Source: Paenibacillus mangrovi (GTDB lineage Bacteria; Bacillota; Bacilli; Paenibacillales; Paenibacillaceae). Taken from it: a DNA stretch of 64,000 nucleotides. Shown one piece after another: positions 26,605 through 35,974 of this stretch. Within the stretch, counting starts at the first letter, position 1, and every line of letters begins with the position of its first letter. The stretch spans positions 488,535-552,534 of the forward strand of contig NZ_JALIRP010000004.1 in the NCBI RefSeq assembly GCF_022898935.1, given 5' to 3'. The notes below the pieces were generated by a model. It saw only the letters and a list, made by a program, of their open reading frames with translations. It was not told the origin of the DNA and made no database searches. The translations under genes were made by a program, and so were the position numbers.

Positions 26605-28236
26605 TTATTGCTGCTTTAACTTGTCATAAGCTTGCTGCGCTTCTTCCATGACCTTGTCTCCACCCATTTTGTTCCACTCTGCCACGTAGTTGTCAAACTC
26701 GCTGATCGGTTTTTTGCCTGTAATCATATCAAGGAACGTTTGCAGCGTCAGTTTATCCAGTCTTTCCTTATAATCATTGTATATAGGTCTGTCGATCGGC
26801 CCAAGGAGATCAAATTTGCCCGTGCCGAGTTCCATCAGCTTGCTCCGCAGTGGAAGCATGGATTTATCCTTCGTATCAAAAGATGCCAATTCCTCATTGT
26901 AATCGTCATTCCATCCTCCCGGAACAGAATAAGCGCCTCCAAATCCGTATTTCCACCGTTCTTTTTGATCGTCGTACGGTTTAATGTATTCGAATCCCCC
27001 ATCCGCTGTTTTCTTGTATGTTTTCCCTTCTTCGCCATAGGCCAAAGCGATTTTGGATTCAACATCAAAGGAAGTGAATTCGAACACCTGAAGGTATTTG
27101 ATCATTTTATCATGGTCTTTTTCCAATTGTTTGCCAAACATGATATCGACGCCAAACAACGCATTTCCCTGCTGCATGCCATAATCTCCATTCGGTCCTT
27201 TCGGTCCCGGAATCATGGCAAAGTTTGCATTCGGATTCTTCTTGTGCAGTGCCGTATAAATATCATTGCAGCAGAATACGCCGTCCTGAGCGAGCCCGAA
27301 CCAATACGTTGCGACAGCCCCGGATTTTTCCTGAACCATTTTGTCTTGTACGTTATTTCCTTTATTCACGATAAATTCCGGGTCAATCAATCCTTCTTGA
27401 TACCAACGGTTTAATACCGTTAGAGCATCTTTCGCCTCAGGCAAAATCTCGCCGCGTACGATCTTGCCGTTATCTTCCGTAAAAGCTCCCGGATAGACGC
27501 CGTAAGCCCCGAATACGAAGCTGAACAAGTCCCCGATACTGCCGGCTGTTCCCGTAATTCCGTACGTATCCTTCTTGCCGTTTCCGTCCGGATCGTCATT
27601 TCTGAATTTCTTCAATGCTTCCTCCATTTCATCCAGCGTCTCCGGTGTTTTGGTGATCCCGACCTTTTGAAGCCAATCTTCGCGGAAGCCTACAACACTG
27701 CCATGAGGAGCTAAATCCCATATCCCTGGCAATCCGTAAATTTTACCGTCTCTGCGCAAATATTTGAACGGATCATCTCCCAATACTTTATGCAGGAACG
27801 CCAAGTACTTGGGCGCATACTTTTCCAGATCCTCCATTTTGATCTCAGCAACGACGTCTTGTTTAATCAGTTTGTCGTATTCCTGAAAGCTAAGGCTCTT
27901 CCACCAGTCAGGGATGTCGCCGGAAGCGATAGCCAGGTTCAGCTTTTCTTTTTGCGTATCGCCTGAAGCCACGTAGAACTCAGCATCAAAATCAAATTTA
28001 TTTTTAAGAAAATTCATAAAATAACCGTCTATTTTGGTTTGTTCTGGATAATAAGTCCAGAATTTCAGCTTCATCTTCTCTGCTGCTTTATCACCACTCC
28101 CATCACTACTAGCCTTTTGACCATCATTCGACTGGGCTGTTTTATCCGAATCCGAACTTGTGCCACACCCGCTTATCATCGTAATAAGCAAAACAAAACA
28201 CATGATTAAGGATAAACTATAATTCTTTTTGTTCAT
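26605..28236 (-). CDS. Extracellular solute-binding lipoprotein, LplA type
   Basis: A 543-residue SBP with a lipobox (LITMISGC) and a Ser/Asp-rich linker. Length and segments such as YGLPGIWDLAPHGSVVGFR match the large LplA-type SBPs that partner LplB/LplC permeases. The ATG at 28236 has an AGAGGG site. It follows the LplC-type permease by 57 bases in the same direction, giving the standard order LplB-LplC-SBP. The substrate is unknown; a complex oligosaccharide is expected from the flanking glycosidases. Confidence 0.92.
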   Translation of the reverse strand: MNKKNYSLSLIMCFVLLITMISGCGTSSDSDKTAQSNDGQKASSDGSGDKAAEKMKLKFWTYYPEQTKIDGYFMNFLKNKFDFDAEFYVASGDTQKEKLNLAIASGDIPDWWKSLSFQEYDKLIKQDVVAEIKMEDLEKYAPKYLAFLHKVLGDDPFKYLRRDGKIYGLPGIWDLAPHGSVVGFREDWLQKVGITKTPETLDEMEEALKKFRNDDPDGNGKKDTYGITGTAGSIGDLFSFVFGAYGVYPGAFTEDNGKIVRGEILPEAKDALTVLNRWYQEGLIDPEFIVNKGNNVQDKMVQEKSGAVATYWFGLAQDGVFCCNDIYTALHKKNPNANFAMIPGPKGPNGDYGMQQGNALFGVDIMFGKQLEKDHDKMIKYLQVFEFTSFDVESKIALAYGEEGKTYKKTADGGFEYIKPYDDQKERWKYGFGGAYSVPGGWNDDYNEELASFDTKDKSMLPLRSKLMELGTGKFDLLGPIDRPIYNDYKERLDKLTLQTFLDMITGKKPISEFDNYVAEWNKMGGDKVMEEAQQAYDKLKQQ

Positions 28237-28293
28237 TCAAAAACCCTCTCCCTTTTCACATTTTAATTTCTATTACAAGGTTCACAGGATCGA

Positions 28294-29166
28294 TCAACCT
28301 TTAATAGCGCCCACCATAATGCCCTTAACAAAGTATTTCTGCATAAAAGGGTAGACAACAAGCATCGGGAGGATTGATAACATGATGACGGTGGCCTGCA
28401 GCTGCATTCCCGAATAAGGATTTTTATCTTGCAGTTTCGTTAAAATATCACTGAATTGAGTGGGGTTGTTCTGGATAATAATTCTTCGAAGTACCAACTG
28501 CAGCATCTCTTTATTCGTATCGTTCGTATAAATCAATGCGTCAAACCAGGCATTCCAATGCCCAACTCCTACCCACAACGCTTCCGTAGCAATAATAGGC
28601 ATGGATAGCGGAAGAATGATTCTAATAAAAATTCTCACAAATCCAGCGCCGTCCACCATCGCTGACTCTTCCAAGCTTTCCGGGAGCGAGCGAAAAAAGT
28701 TGCGCATAATCAGTACATTGAACGTGCTGAGCATCCCGGGAATAACAAGCGCCCATATGGTGTTATACAGCCCGAGGTACTTAATTAACAGATAGTTTGG
28801 AATGAGTCCGCCTCCGATAATAAATTGAATCAACATAAATCGCGTGATCCACTTATTGAGAGGTAAATCTTTTTTCGACAATGGATAAGCCGTGATAGCG
28901 GTTGCAAGAATACTGATCACCACGCCAAGACAAGTCCGAATGATCGTATTTTTATAGCCGACCCATAATGCATCAAAATCAAATGCAAGTTTGTAACTGT
29001 CAAAGGAGATCTTACTGGGAAAGAGTTTAAATGAACTGTACGCGGCATCTCCACCATCCAGCGAGATAACCACTTGCGTCCAAAACGGATACAACGTGAT
29101 GACCAAAACAGCTGTCATGAATGCATACAGTAAGATGTCAGCGATTTTACTTCCACTTCTTACCAT
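28294..29166 (-). CDS. Carbohydrate ABC transporter permease, LplC/YtcP type
   Basis: A 290-residue permease with six hydrophobic helices and the EAA loop LEESAMVDGAGFVRIF, ending in the VKGIMVGAIKG tail typical of this subfamily. The ATG overlaps the end of the partner permease by 7 bases, so the two are translationally coupled. No ATPase is adjacent; the MsmX-like protein at 16476-17594 is a candidate. Confidence 0.93.
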   Translation of the reverse strand: MVRSGSKIADILLYAFMTAVLVITLYPFWTQVVISLDGGDAAYSSFKLFPSKISFDSYKLAFDFDALWVGYKNTIIRTCLGVVISILATAITAYPLSKKDLPLNKWITRFMLIQFIIGGGLIPNYLLIKYLGLYNTIWALVIPGMLSTFNVLIMRNFFRSLPESLEESAMVDGAGFVRIFIRIILPLSMPIIATEALWVGVGHWNAWFDALIYTNDTNKEMLQLVLRRIIIQNNPTQFSDILTKLQDKNPYSGMQLQATVIMLSILPMLVVYPFMQKYFVKGIMVGAIKG

Positions 29167-30131
29167 AGTGTATAATCACCGCCTCCCATCTTTTTGGCCA
29201 AGCCATTGGCGGTTAACATCAAGATGAGACCTATACCCGATTTGAACAAGCCGACCGCCGTCGCATAACCGTAGTCCATATCAATCAAGCCTTTTCTGTA
29301 CACATACGTATCGATAATATCGGCAACATCATACACTTGCGGATTGTACATGTTGAAAATTTGGTCGAAGCCGGCATCGAGAATACCTGACATAGACAAG
29401 ACGAGCATAATGCTGATTACCGGCATGAGCAGTGGAATCGTAATATAGATCATTCGCTTGAACCGACCGGCGCCGTCAACGACAGCAGCCTCATGCAAAT
29501 GTGGATCGACGCCCGTGATTGCGGCGAAATAAATGATCGAGCTCCAACCGAAACTTGCCAGAATCGACGATATAACTAGAATCGAACGGAAGTATTTGGT
29601 ATCAGCCATAAAGAGAATGGGATCGATTCCGAAAATTCCGAGTATGGCATTGATTGGACCTTCAAGAGAAAAGATACTCATGAAAATGCCACCTAAGATA
29701 ATCCATGAAATAAAGTGTGGCAAGTATGAAGCGGTCTGGACAGCCTTCTTGAATCGTACGTTTTTAACTTCGCTTAGCAGCAGTGCGAACAAGATCGGAA
29801 TGGGGAATCCCCACAGCATGCGGTACACGCTGATAAGAACCGTATTTTTAAGCACCTGATAAAAATAAGGATCACTAAATGCTTTTTGAAAATTGGCAAA
29901 GCCAACCCATGGACTGCCGAAGAAGCCTTTCGTAACTTGAAAATCCTCAAATGCAATCAACAACCCGTAAATCGGTACATAATTGAAAATGAGGACGTAC
30001 AATAGGGCAGGTATCATCATGATTAACAATACCCGGTATTTCTTGAACGCATAACGTTTGGATCTGGCGTCTCTGGTTTTCATTTGACCGTTCCATTCAG
30101 GCTGCCCGGCCAACACTGTCGTTTTGCTCAT
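29160..30131 (-). CDS. Carbohydrate ABC transporter permease, LplB type
   Basis: A 323-residue permease with a long basic cytoplasmic N-terminus (RDARSKRYAFKKYRVLL), six helices and the EAA-like loop HEAAVVDGAGRFKRM. It ends MGGGDYTLW, typical of LplB proteins. The ATG at 30131 has AAGGAG 8 bases upstream. It is the first gene of the transport operon, 119 bases downstream of the YesM-type kinase gene; that gap holds a palindrome at 30157-30170 and is the likely target of the YesN-type regulator. Confidence 0.93.
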   Translation of the reverse strand: MSKTTVLAGQPEWNGQMKTRDARSKRYAFKKYRVLLIMMIPALLYVLIFNYVPIYGLLIAFEDFQVTKGFFGSPWVGFANFQKAFSDPYFYQVLKNTVLISVYRMLWGFPIPILFALLLSEVKNVRFKKAVQTASYLPHFISWIILGGIFMSIFSLEGPINAILGIFGIDPILFMADTKYFRSILVISSILASFGWSSIIYFAAITGVDPHLHEAAVVDGAGRFKRMIYITIPLLMPVISIMLVLSMSGILDAGFDQIFNMYNPQVYDVADIIDTYVYRKGLIDMDYGYATAVGLFKSGIGLILMLTANGLAKKMGGGDYTLW

Positions 30132-30156
30132 CCCTCAGTCTCCTTCCTGTGTTCTA

Positions 30157-30170
30157 TGAATGCGCATTCA
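30157..30170. promoter_or_regulatory. 14-bp perfect palindrome upstream of the LplB-type permease
   Basis: TGAATGCGCATTCA is a perfect inverted repeat 26 bases before the permease start. It resembles a cre box at most positions but deviates at two. It could bind CcpA or the YesN-type regulator. Confidence 0.4.
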
Positions 30171-30250
30171 TTTCTTAACGAAAGTATAACATCGGGGTTC
30201 GCACGGCATCATTATCAGTTATTTGATTTCCTTTTCGTTTTTTTGACCAA

Positions 30251-31954
30251 TCAGACGGAAGCCTGCGACATTTCGGATTGCGGAATGGTGATCATCATTG
30301 TTGTTCCTTCCCTATTACGACTTTGAACGGTTAAACCGTAGCCTGTCCCAAAAAATAGCTCGATCCTTTCTTGCACATTTCTCAGACCATATCCAACAGA
30401 ACGAAATGTCATCAGTTTTCGCACTTGGTCCTCTTCCATACCCGCTCCGTTATCTCGAATGGAAAACTGTACGGTACTTTTAACGAGACTCGCCGAGATT
30501 GTGATTGTCCCTCTCCCTTCAGACTTCCGGTGTACGCCATGTTTGATCGCATTTTCCACCAGCGGCTGGAGGATCATATTGATCGTGTAAAATCGGTAGA
30601 CATTATCGTCGATTTCGTAGATCACATCGAAGCCATAATCATTAGTAATGAGCATAATATCCAAATACGATTTCACGTTTTCCAATTCGTTACGAATTGT
30701 AATAAAATGGTCTCCTTTGTTGAGAGCCGTTCGATAGTATTTGGACAGCGATGTTACAATTCGGCTAATTTCATAAGAGCCCGTTTGCAGCGCTTTCCAA
30801 TTGACGGACGAGAGCGTATTATACAAAAAATGCGGATTCATCTGTGCTTGCAGCCTGTGCAGTTCCTTCCGGCGCACCTCTTGAATTAGCTCTTTAATGC
30901 GAGAAAGCATATTGGCAAAGCGATCGATGAGCTCACCGATTTCGTCCTTGGACGAATGATGAATTTTCAATTCAAGCCCGCCATTTTCCACGCGTTTCAT
31001 CCAATGATTCAACTGATTTATGCGCCGCAGCATCCCATTAGCGAACAAAGAAATGATGATCAGCATAATACCGATGCAAATTCCGATAACGATGAAGGTA
31101 GCATACAGTATTGGGGCAGCGTTTCCTGATACTTGATTCATGGGTACAAAACAATGTACCGTCCAGTTCGTATTCGGAATTTGCTTATTAATCACCATCA
31201 TATTGATCCCGTTGATTTTGGAAATACCATCCTCTTGATTCAGTTGTATGGTAGAAGGAACCTCACTGAACGTGTGTACATTTGTGAATAGCGGAATACC
31301 GTTCGAATCTGAAATGATGAGGCCGTAATCACTTAGCAGCTTCACGGAATCCATAAATAAACTTTCTGAATTCACGTGAATGTATAATACATTGTGGCCG
31401 GTTATGAATGTTTCCGGAAATTTGCTAACTGCAAAAGCCGCATGCTGGGACTCATCATAGTACCAGCGGATACCAAATTTGTTTATTGCGTTCTTATACC
31501 AGCTTTGATCGGATACCCCTTCGGCCGAGCGCAAATAATCACCATACTCTGGAACCATACTCTCGGAATAGATGGTCAGCTTGTCAATTCCATGATAGCT
31601 TGTAAGCATCATACTGAAATATGGATCTAAATAATCTTTCAATTGATTAGCTAAGACTGATAAATCGGCCGCTTCTCCGGTAGGCGTAGACACCAAATTT
31701 TGAATCATACGATTGGCGACAATCAAATACATCAAATTATTGTACAAATCCATTTTATAAGTGATGCTGTTCACTGCTGTACTAATGTTTCTCTCGATGC
31801 CCTGCTCCGCTTGATAATTAAGCAGTTGCCTCGATTGATTGTATGAATAAACACCTAGAACCATCATTGGAATAATCGTGACGATCAGATACGACATAAA
31901 CAGCTTTTGCTTAAATCTGAACCGTGCGAAAATTCTGTTTATCTTTTTCATCAT
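30251..31954 (-). CDS. YesM-type sensor histidine kinase
   Basis: A 567-residue membrane kinase. One membrane helix near residue 20-40, an extracellular sensor of about 230 residues and a second helix (about 275-300) precede a HAMP segment. The His-kinase domain has the phospho-acceptor in QMNPHFLYNT, and a HATPase domain (NAIKHG, DNGAGM) follows. It would sense extracellular sugar, possibly through the SBP, and phosphorylate the regulator encoded just upstream. The start overlaps the regulator's stop (ATGA), so expression is coupled. It lies between the regulator and the permease operon it probably controls. Confidence 0.93.
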   Translation of the reverse strand: MMKKINRIFARFRFKQKLFMSYLIVTIIPMMVLGVYSYNQSRQLLNYQAEQGIERNISTAVNSITYKMDLYNNLMYLIVANRMIQNLVSTPTGEAADLSVLANQLKDYLDPYFSMMLTSYHGIDKLTIYSESMVPEYGDYLRSAEGVSDQSWYKNAINKFGIRWYYDESQHAAFAVSKFPETFITGHNVLYIHVNSESLFMDSVKLLSDYGLIISDSNGIPLFTNVHTFSEVPSTIQLNQEDGISKINGINMMVINKQIPNTNWTVHCFVPMNQVSGNAAPILYATFIVIGICIGIMLIIISLFANGMLRRINQLNHWMKRVENGGLELKIHHSSKDEIGELIDRFANMLSRIKELIQEVRRKELHRLQAQMNPHFLYNTLSSVNWKALQTGSYEISRIVTSLSKYYRTALNKGDHFITIRNELENVKSYLDIMLITNDYGFDVIYEIDDNVYRFYTINMILQPLVENAIKHGVHRKSEGRGTITISASLVKSTVQFSIRDNGAGMEEDQVRKLMTFRSVGYGLRNVQERIELFFGTGYGLTVQSRNREGTTMMITIPQSEMSQASV

Positions 31955-33501
31955 AGGCCATATTCTTCTCTATACTGAGATGGTGTTTTCCCGTAGCAGT
32001 TTTTGAAAAGGGATGAGAAATAAGCAAAGTTGGGATATCCGACCTCTTTGCCAATATCCGTGATTTTCTTGTTCGTCGTCAGCAGAAGCTCGCCTGCCCT
32101 TTCCAGCCGGATCGACGTGATATGTTTGATGATGCTTTTGCCCTTATACTTCTTGAACAACCGACTCAAATAACCTGGACTTAAATACACTTGTCTGGCG
32201 ATGCTCTCCAATGTAAGTTCACTGCTGTACTCCCGGTCGATGATTCGTACCACATCTTCAATCACTCTGCGAAGCAATTCCTGGGGCCTTTCAACGTTCA
32301 ATACCAAATCTTCGGTGATCGACTGCATCACCTTCAACAGTTCAATAAGCGAAGAAGCATGATTTATTCTTTCCAGGCTCATCATGTATCCGTTTACATT
32401 TTGCTGCGTCGGACGACCGAGTATCGACTTCAATAGTTCGGTACATACAAATTTCACGTAATTTTCTGAGACGGTTTTCCCCTCTTGAAGCATCTCGATC
32501 AAAAGAGCGATTTTACTGCTATCCACCTCGATTTCTTTCAACCACGCCATCATATCCATCAGAACATGATGAGTGTATAATGAAACATCCCGGTCTCCCG
32601 TAATGACTTCCCCCGTGTACAATACCGCCCCTTGTTCCATAAAAAACTTACTCGCGAGCATCGTTTCCATCAGATTATATTCACTGGTTATTTGTCCAAG
32701 ATTTTCGATAAGTCCACTGATGATAAGGGTGACGTCTACGCTATATTTTTCCTTGAACAATTCAACCAGCAGCGTTCCCATTTGTTTCATAACGTCTTCG
32801 GTTTCTTCCGGTTTGCCTTCGTACAATAACACACTTTGCACTTCATTCAAGTTCACGAAATCGGCTTTCCCGCCGGTCATCTCCGTAAGTAGAGCTTCTG
32901 CATCCAAATCGATCAAATCAAAAAAACGGCTCCCGGCATGGATCATCAACATCCGCATATAACGATACCCGCTGAAGTGAATGACCGTACCTGAAGTCTC
33001 GCTATCTTCTTCCACGATCACTCCCCTGCCTTGAATGAGATCATATAAAAATTTTTGTTTCTCGTAGCGGATTCCTTTCCAATAGACCTCCTGGATTCTT
33101 TCATTCTTCATTTTTTCTTGCCGATCTTCGTCGCACATCTGAATCACGTTCGATACAACGCGCATAAACTCGCCGATTTCCACGGGCTTCAGTATATAAT
33201 GAATTGCTTTCAAATCGATCGCCTTCTGGGCATACTCGAATTCGCCATAGGCGCTCATAAAAATGATTTTGGTATGCGGTGATAGCTGCTTGACCTGCTG
33301 CGCCAGCTGCAGCCCGTCGAGTTCTCTCATGCGTATATCCGTAAGCAATATATCGATATCGCAATTGTCGCGGATATATGCAAGCGCCGTTTCCCCACAA
33401 TCCGCTTCAGCGATTTCAAGCTCCCAGTTAAACTGCTTCGTCAAGAATTTGACCCCTTCCCTTTCGGAACGGTCATCATCGACAACTAACATTTTATACA
33501 T
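31951..33501 (-). CDS. YesN-type response regulator with AraC DNA-binding domain
   Basis: About 516 residues: a receiver domain (1-120) with the phospho-Asp in DILLTDIRM, a long middle region of unknown fold, and a C-terminal AraC-type double helix-turn-helix (LESIARQVYLSPGYLSRLFKK). It would activate the LplB-LplC-SBP operon and perhaps GH95 when phosphorylated by the kinase at 30251-31954. Three consecutive ATG codons (33499-33507) follow an AAGGG site; the one at 33501 has the best spacing, so it was used. The gene lies 81 bases downstream of GH95. Confidence 0.92.
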   Translation of the reverse strand: MYKMLVVDDDRSEREGVKFLTKQFNWELEIAEADCGETALAYIRDNCDIDILLTDIRMRELDGLQLAQQVKQLSPHTKIIFMSAYGEFEYAQKAIDLKAIHYILKPVEIGEFMRVVSNVIQMCDEDRQEKMKNERIQEVYWKGIRYEKQKFLYDLIQGRGVIVEEDSETSGTVIHFSGYRYMRMLMIHAGSRFFDLIDLDAEALLTEMTGGKADFVNLNEVQSVLLYEGKPEETEDVMKQMGTLLVELFKEKYSVDVTLIISGLIENLGQITSEYNLMETMLASKFFMEQGAVLYTGEVITGDRDVSLYTHHVLMDMMAWLKEIEVDSSKIALLIEMLQEGKTVSENYVKFVCTELLKSILGRPTQQNVNGYMMSLERINHASSLIELLKVMQSITEDLVLNVERPQELLRRVIEDVVRIIDREYSSELTLESIARQVYLSPGYLSRLFKKYKGKSIIKHITSIRLERAGELLLTTNKKITDIGKEVGYPNFAYFSSLFKNCYGKTPSQYREEYGL

Positions 33502-33582
33502 CATCATCCACCCTTCTATCAAATATACTAGCCCGCGAAGACGGCTCGCTGAAAAGCAGGCACATCATCTTCGCCGCATTGA

Positions 33583-35853
33583 TCAGATCGATGTGATCCG
33601 GCATCGCTCCCCTTTTTTCAAGTGAATCGAAACGACGCATCCCTTAGGACAACTTGTCTGAACAACGGACTCCGGTTTCTCCAGCTGCAGCAGCTCGGAA
33701 GGAAACCGATTTTCCAATTGGAACATCCCTTCGCGCTCGGCAAGAAGTTCAACATACTGAAGCTCGCCTGAAATCGCTTTGGCAGAGACGAGAACGCCCA
33801 TTTCACCCCGAAATTGATGAAATTCAGCACCGTTCTGAAGCCATTCCTTAGGCACAGCAGGAAAAGGCCGAATCATTCCGTGATCGGTCTGAAGCAGCAT
33901 TTCTTGAAGTGCATCCACCGCAGCCATGTTGCCTTCAAGTGTAAATGGACGATAATGCATGACGGTGACCCCCGTATTCCGGTAGTCTCCATTAAGATGA
34001 AAACCGTTCGGAGAACACATATAGTTCCAAAACTGCTGCAGATGATAGCGCGCAGCTTCTCCGTTTCCTTGTCTAGTATATAAAGCGGCCATCCATGCAA
34101 ACGTATATCCGACCCATAATCCTTTTCCCAATATCTCCAAATGGCTGATCGTGTGATCGATGATTTCTTTATCACGTTCTGACCCACGATAATCAATCAT
34201 TCGTAAAGGATAAATGGCCATTGCATGGGAGAGATGCCGGTGGCTCACCTTTAGCGACTCATCAGGGCTTAACATGAGCCCCGTATCATTGACTGCAAGC
34301 TCAGGAAGCTGCTTCAGCACAGCTGTCCACTTCTCATGATCCGCTTTTTCCTTCAACAGTTCGGCCAGTTCTGTTAATCTGCCAAACAAGTACCTGAGAA
34401 GTGACAAATCGAAATTGCTGTTCGGAGTCAGCCATGACTGCAGGCTGTCATCATGAATTTCCGGAGAACTCGATACTGGCAGCCGCAGTATACCGTCTTC
34501 CCCTGGCAGCAGCAAGTCCAGCAGGCAAAGAGCCGTTTCTTTCATATAGATATAAGCCTTTGTTTCAAGGAACTCCCGGTCTCCGGTGTACAGCCAGTAC
34601 TGATCAAACGCTTGGCACAGCCAAATTTGATTCGTCGGGCTGAGTGAGTACATCGGCCATCCGCCTAACGGTTTGCCATTGATGGTCATGACGGACGGCA
34701 GATTAATGCCTGAAGATTCAAAATAGTTTTGCGCGAATTCGCGAGCTGCAGGGCGCAAATTCCAGAGGAAATCGAGGAAGCTTTCGCCTTCCTGCAGATG
34801 ATTCGCCTTCAAATAATGCCAATAACTCAGCTCCGTATTTAAATCATGGTGATAATCACCTTTCCACGGCGGCAGTTGACCCTCATCAGCCGTCCATACG
34901 CCTTGAAGCGGCATCGGTGGCGCACCTTTGCGTGAACAGGATCCAAACAGATAATTCGTAAGGTACCACTGTTTCTCGATCTCGAATTCGGACAATGTCA
35001 ATGTACTTTGAAGCCAAAACTTTTCCCACCATGCCGTATGAGCCAGCAAAGCTTCATCAAACCCTATCTGCGCAGCTGCCTTCACCTTGGACTTCGCTTG
35101 ATCAAACCAATCTTCCCCGTCGAGGTTGGCTGCTACGGTATACACCCATTCGATCGTCCGCTCGGATACGCTTCGCTTCGCAACAACAATCGCATACTCT
35201 AATTCGTGATTCGTTCTCTGGTAGAACCAGCTACTATCGCCTTCACTGCCGAACTCGGCCTTTGGATACCCGAGTGAAGCGAGTGAAAGATCCAATGAGC
35301 TAGATTTGCTTGCTTCCTCTATGGAAGAGTCCGTATAAGCCGGAGGCGTTAGCTTCAAATTTATTGCATCTATATGCTCTCCCTGAAGTCGAATGTAACC
35401 GAGTCCGTTCTCGGCATGCAAAAAGCTTTCGAGCTGATAATCTGCGCCACCTGCGATCCAATTCACCTCTGCTTTTGCTTCCCGAAGATGAAGTCTGTAG
35501 ACAATCGTCTCTGCCGCATTTTCACCTTGAAATTCAATCCTGCCAGCTGGCAGCTTCGTAGGGTTCGGATACGTCATGAAAAAGTTGTTAAATCTGCTTC
35601 TGATTTGCTGCTGATCTTCATTTCGCACAAGCTCAATGAGATTACGATAGGTAAAGCCGCTACCCTGCACTTCAGGTACCAGTCTTGTATCCCATAAATC
35701 TCCACGATCAAGGCTTAAAACTAACGGATCACCATTGCCCCATACCAAACAGCCGGTCAATCCGTTCCCTAGAGGAAGCGCCTCATCCCAACGACGAATC
35801 GGTTCATTAAACACGAGATCATGATTTTTTGAAGGCAATTTTTGATTTTTCAT
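33583..35853 (-). CDS. GH95 family glycosidase (alpha-L-fucosidase-like), cytoplasmic
   Basis: A 756-residue enzyme. The N-terminal beta-sandwich opens with the family signature WDEALPLGNGLTGCLVWG. The (alpha/alpha)6-barrel part contains SSSPE, where the Glu matches the catalytic acid segment of GH95. Later comes HRHLSHAMAIYP. GH95 enzymes remove alpha-1,2-linked L-fucose, or L-galactose in some members. At the usual N-x-N base-supporting motif the protein reads D-L-N (in DYHHDLNTELSYW), so the first Asn is replaced by Asp. There is no signal peptide, so it should act on imported oligosaccharide. It is the first gene of region C, upstream of the YesMN pair, and is preceded by a terminator of the GH85 gene. 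Confidence 0.85.
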   Translation of the reverse strand: MKNQKLPSKNHDLVFNEPIRRWDEALPLGNGLTGCLVWGNGDPLVLSLDRGDLWDTRLVPEVQGSGFTYRNLIELVRNEDQQQIRSRFNNFFMTYPNPTKLPAGRIEFQGENAAETIVYRLHLREAKAEVNWIAGGADYQLESFLHAENGLGYIRLQGEHIDAINLKLTPPAYTDSSIEEASKSSSLDLSLASLGYPKAEFGSEGDSSWFYQRTNHELEYAIVVAKRSVSERTIEWVYTVAANLDGEDWFDQAKSKVKAAAQIGFDEALLAHTAWWEKFWLQSTLTLSEFEIEKQWYLTNYLFGSCSRKGAPPMPLQGVWTADEGQLPPWKGDYHHDLNTELSYWHYLKANHLQEGESFLDFLWNLRPAAREFAQNYFESSGINLPSVMTINGKPLGGWPMYSLSPTNQIWLCQAFDQYWLYTGDREFLETKAYIYMKETALCLLDLLLPGEDGILRLPVSSSPEIHDDSLQSWLTPNSNFDLSLLRYLFGRLTELAELLKEKADHEKWTAVLKQLPELAVNDTGLMLSPDESLKVSHRHLSHAMAIYPLRMIDYRGSERDKEIIDHTISHLEILGKGLWVGYTFAWMAALYTRQGNGEAARYHLQQFWNYMCSPNGFHLNGDYRNTGVTVMHYRPFTLEGNMAAVDALQEMLLQTDHGMIRPFPAVPKEWLQNGAEFHQFRGEMGVLVSAKAISGELQYVELLAEREGMFQLENRFPSELLQLEKPESVVQTSCPKGCVVSIHLKKGERCRITSI

Positions 35854-35901
35854 TTCGCACCTGCCTCTTAAAATTTTGGTTTTATGATCGTTAAATATAC
35901 A

Positions 35902-35955
35902 AATAAAAACTCGCTATCCAGTTTATAGTAGCATAAATGGTAGCGAGTTTTTATT
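35902..35955 (-). terminator. Terminator after the first GH85 gene
   Basis: A 15-bp stem (AATAAAAACTCGCTA / TAGCGAGTTTTTATT) with a 24-base loop. The symmetrical A/T flanks allow function on the minus strand after the GH85 stop at 35975. A close copy sits at 39017-39068 after the second GH85 gene. Confidence 0.85.
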
Positions 35956-35974
35956 ATTTTGAAACAAACGATTG

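Noticed and set aside
26632..27414. A 260-residue plus-strand open frame
   Set aside because: It lies entirely opposite the SBP gene at 26605-28236, has no ribosome site and reads as low-complexity residue usage with no recognisable domain. It is an antisense shadow.
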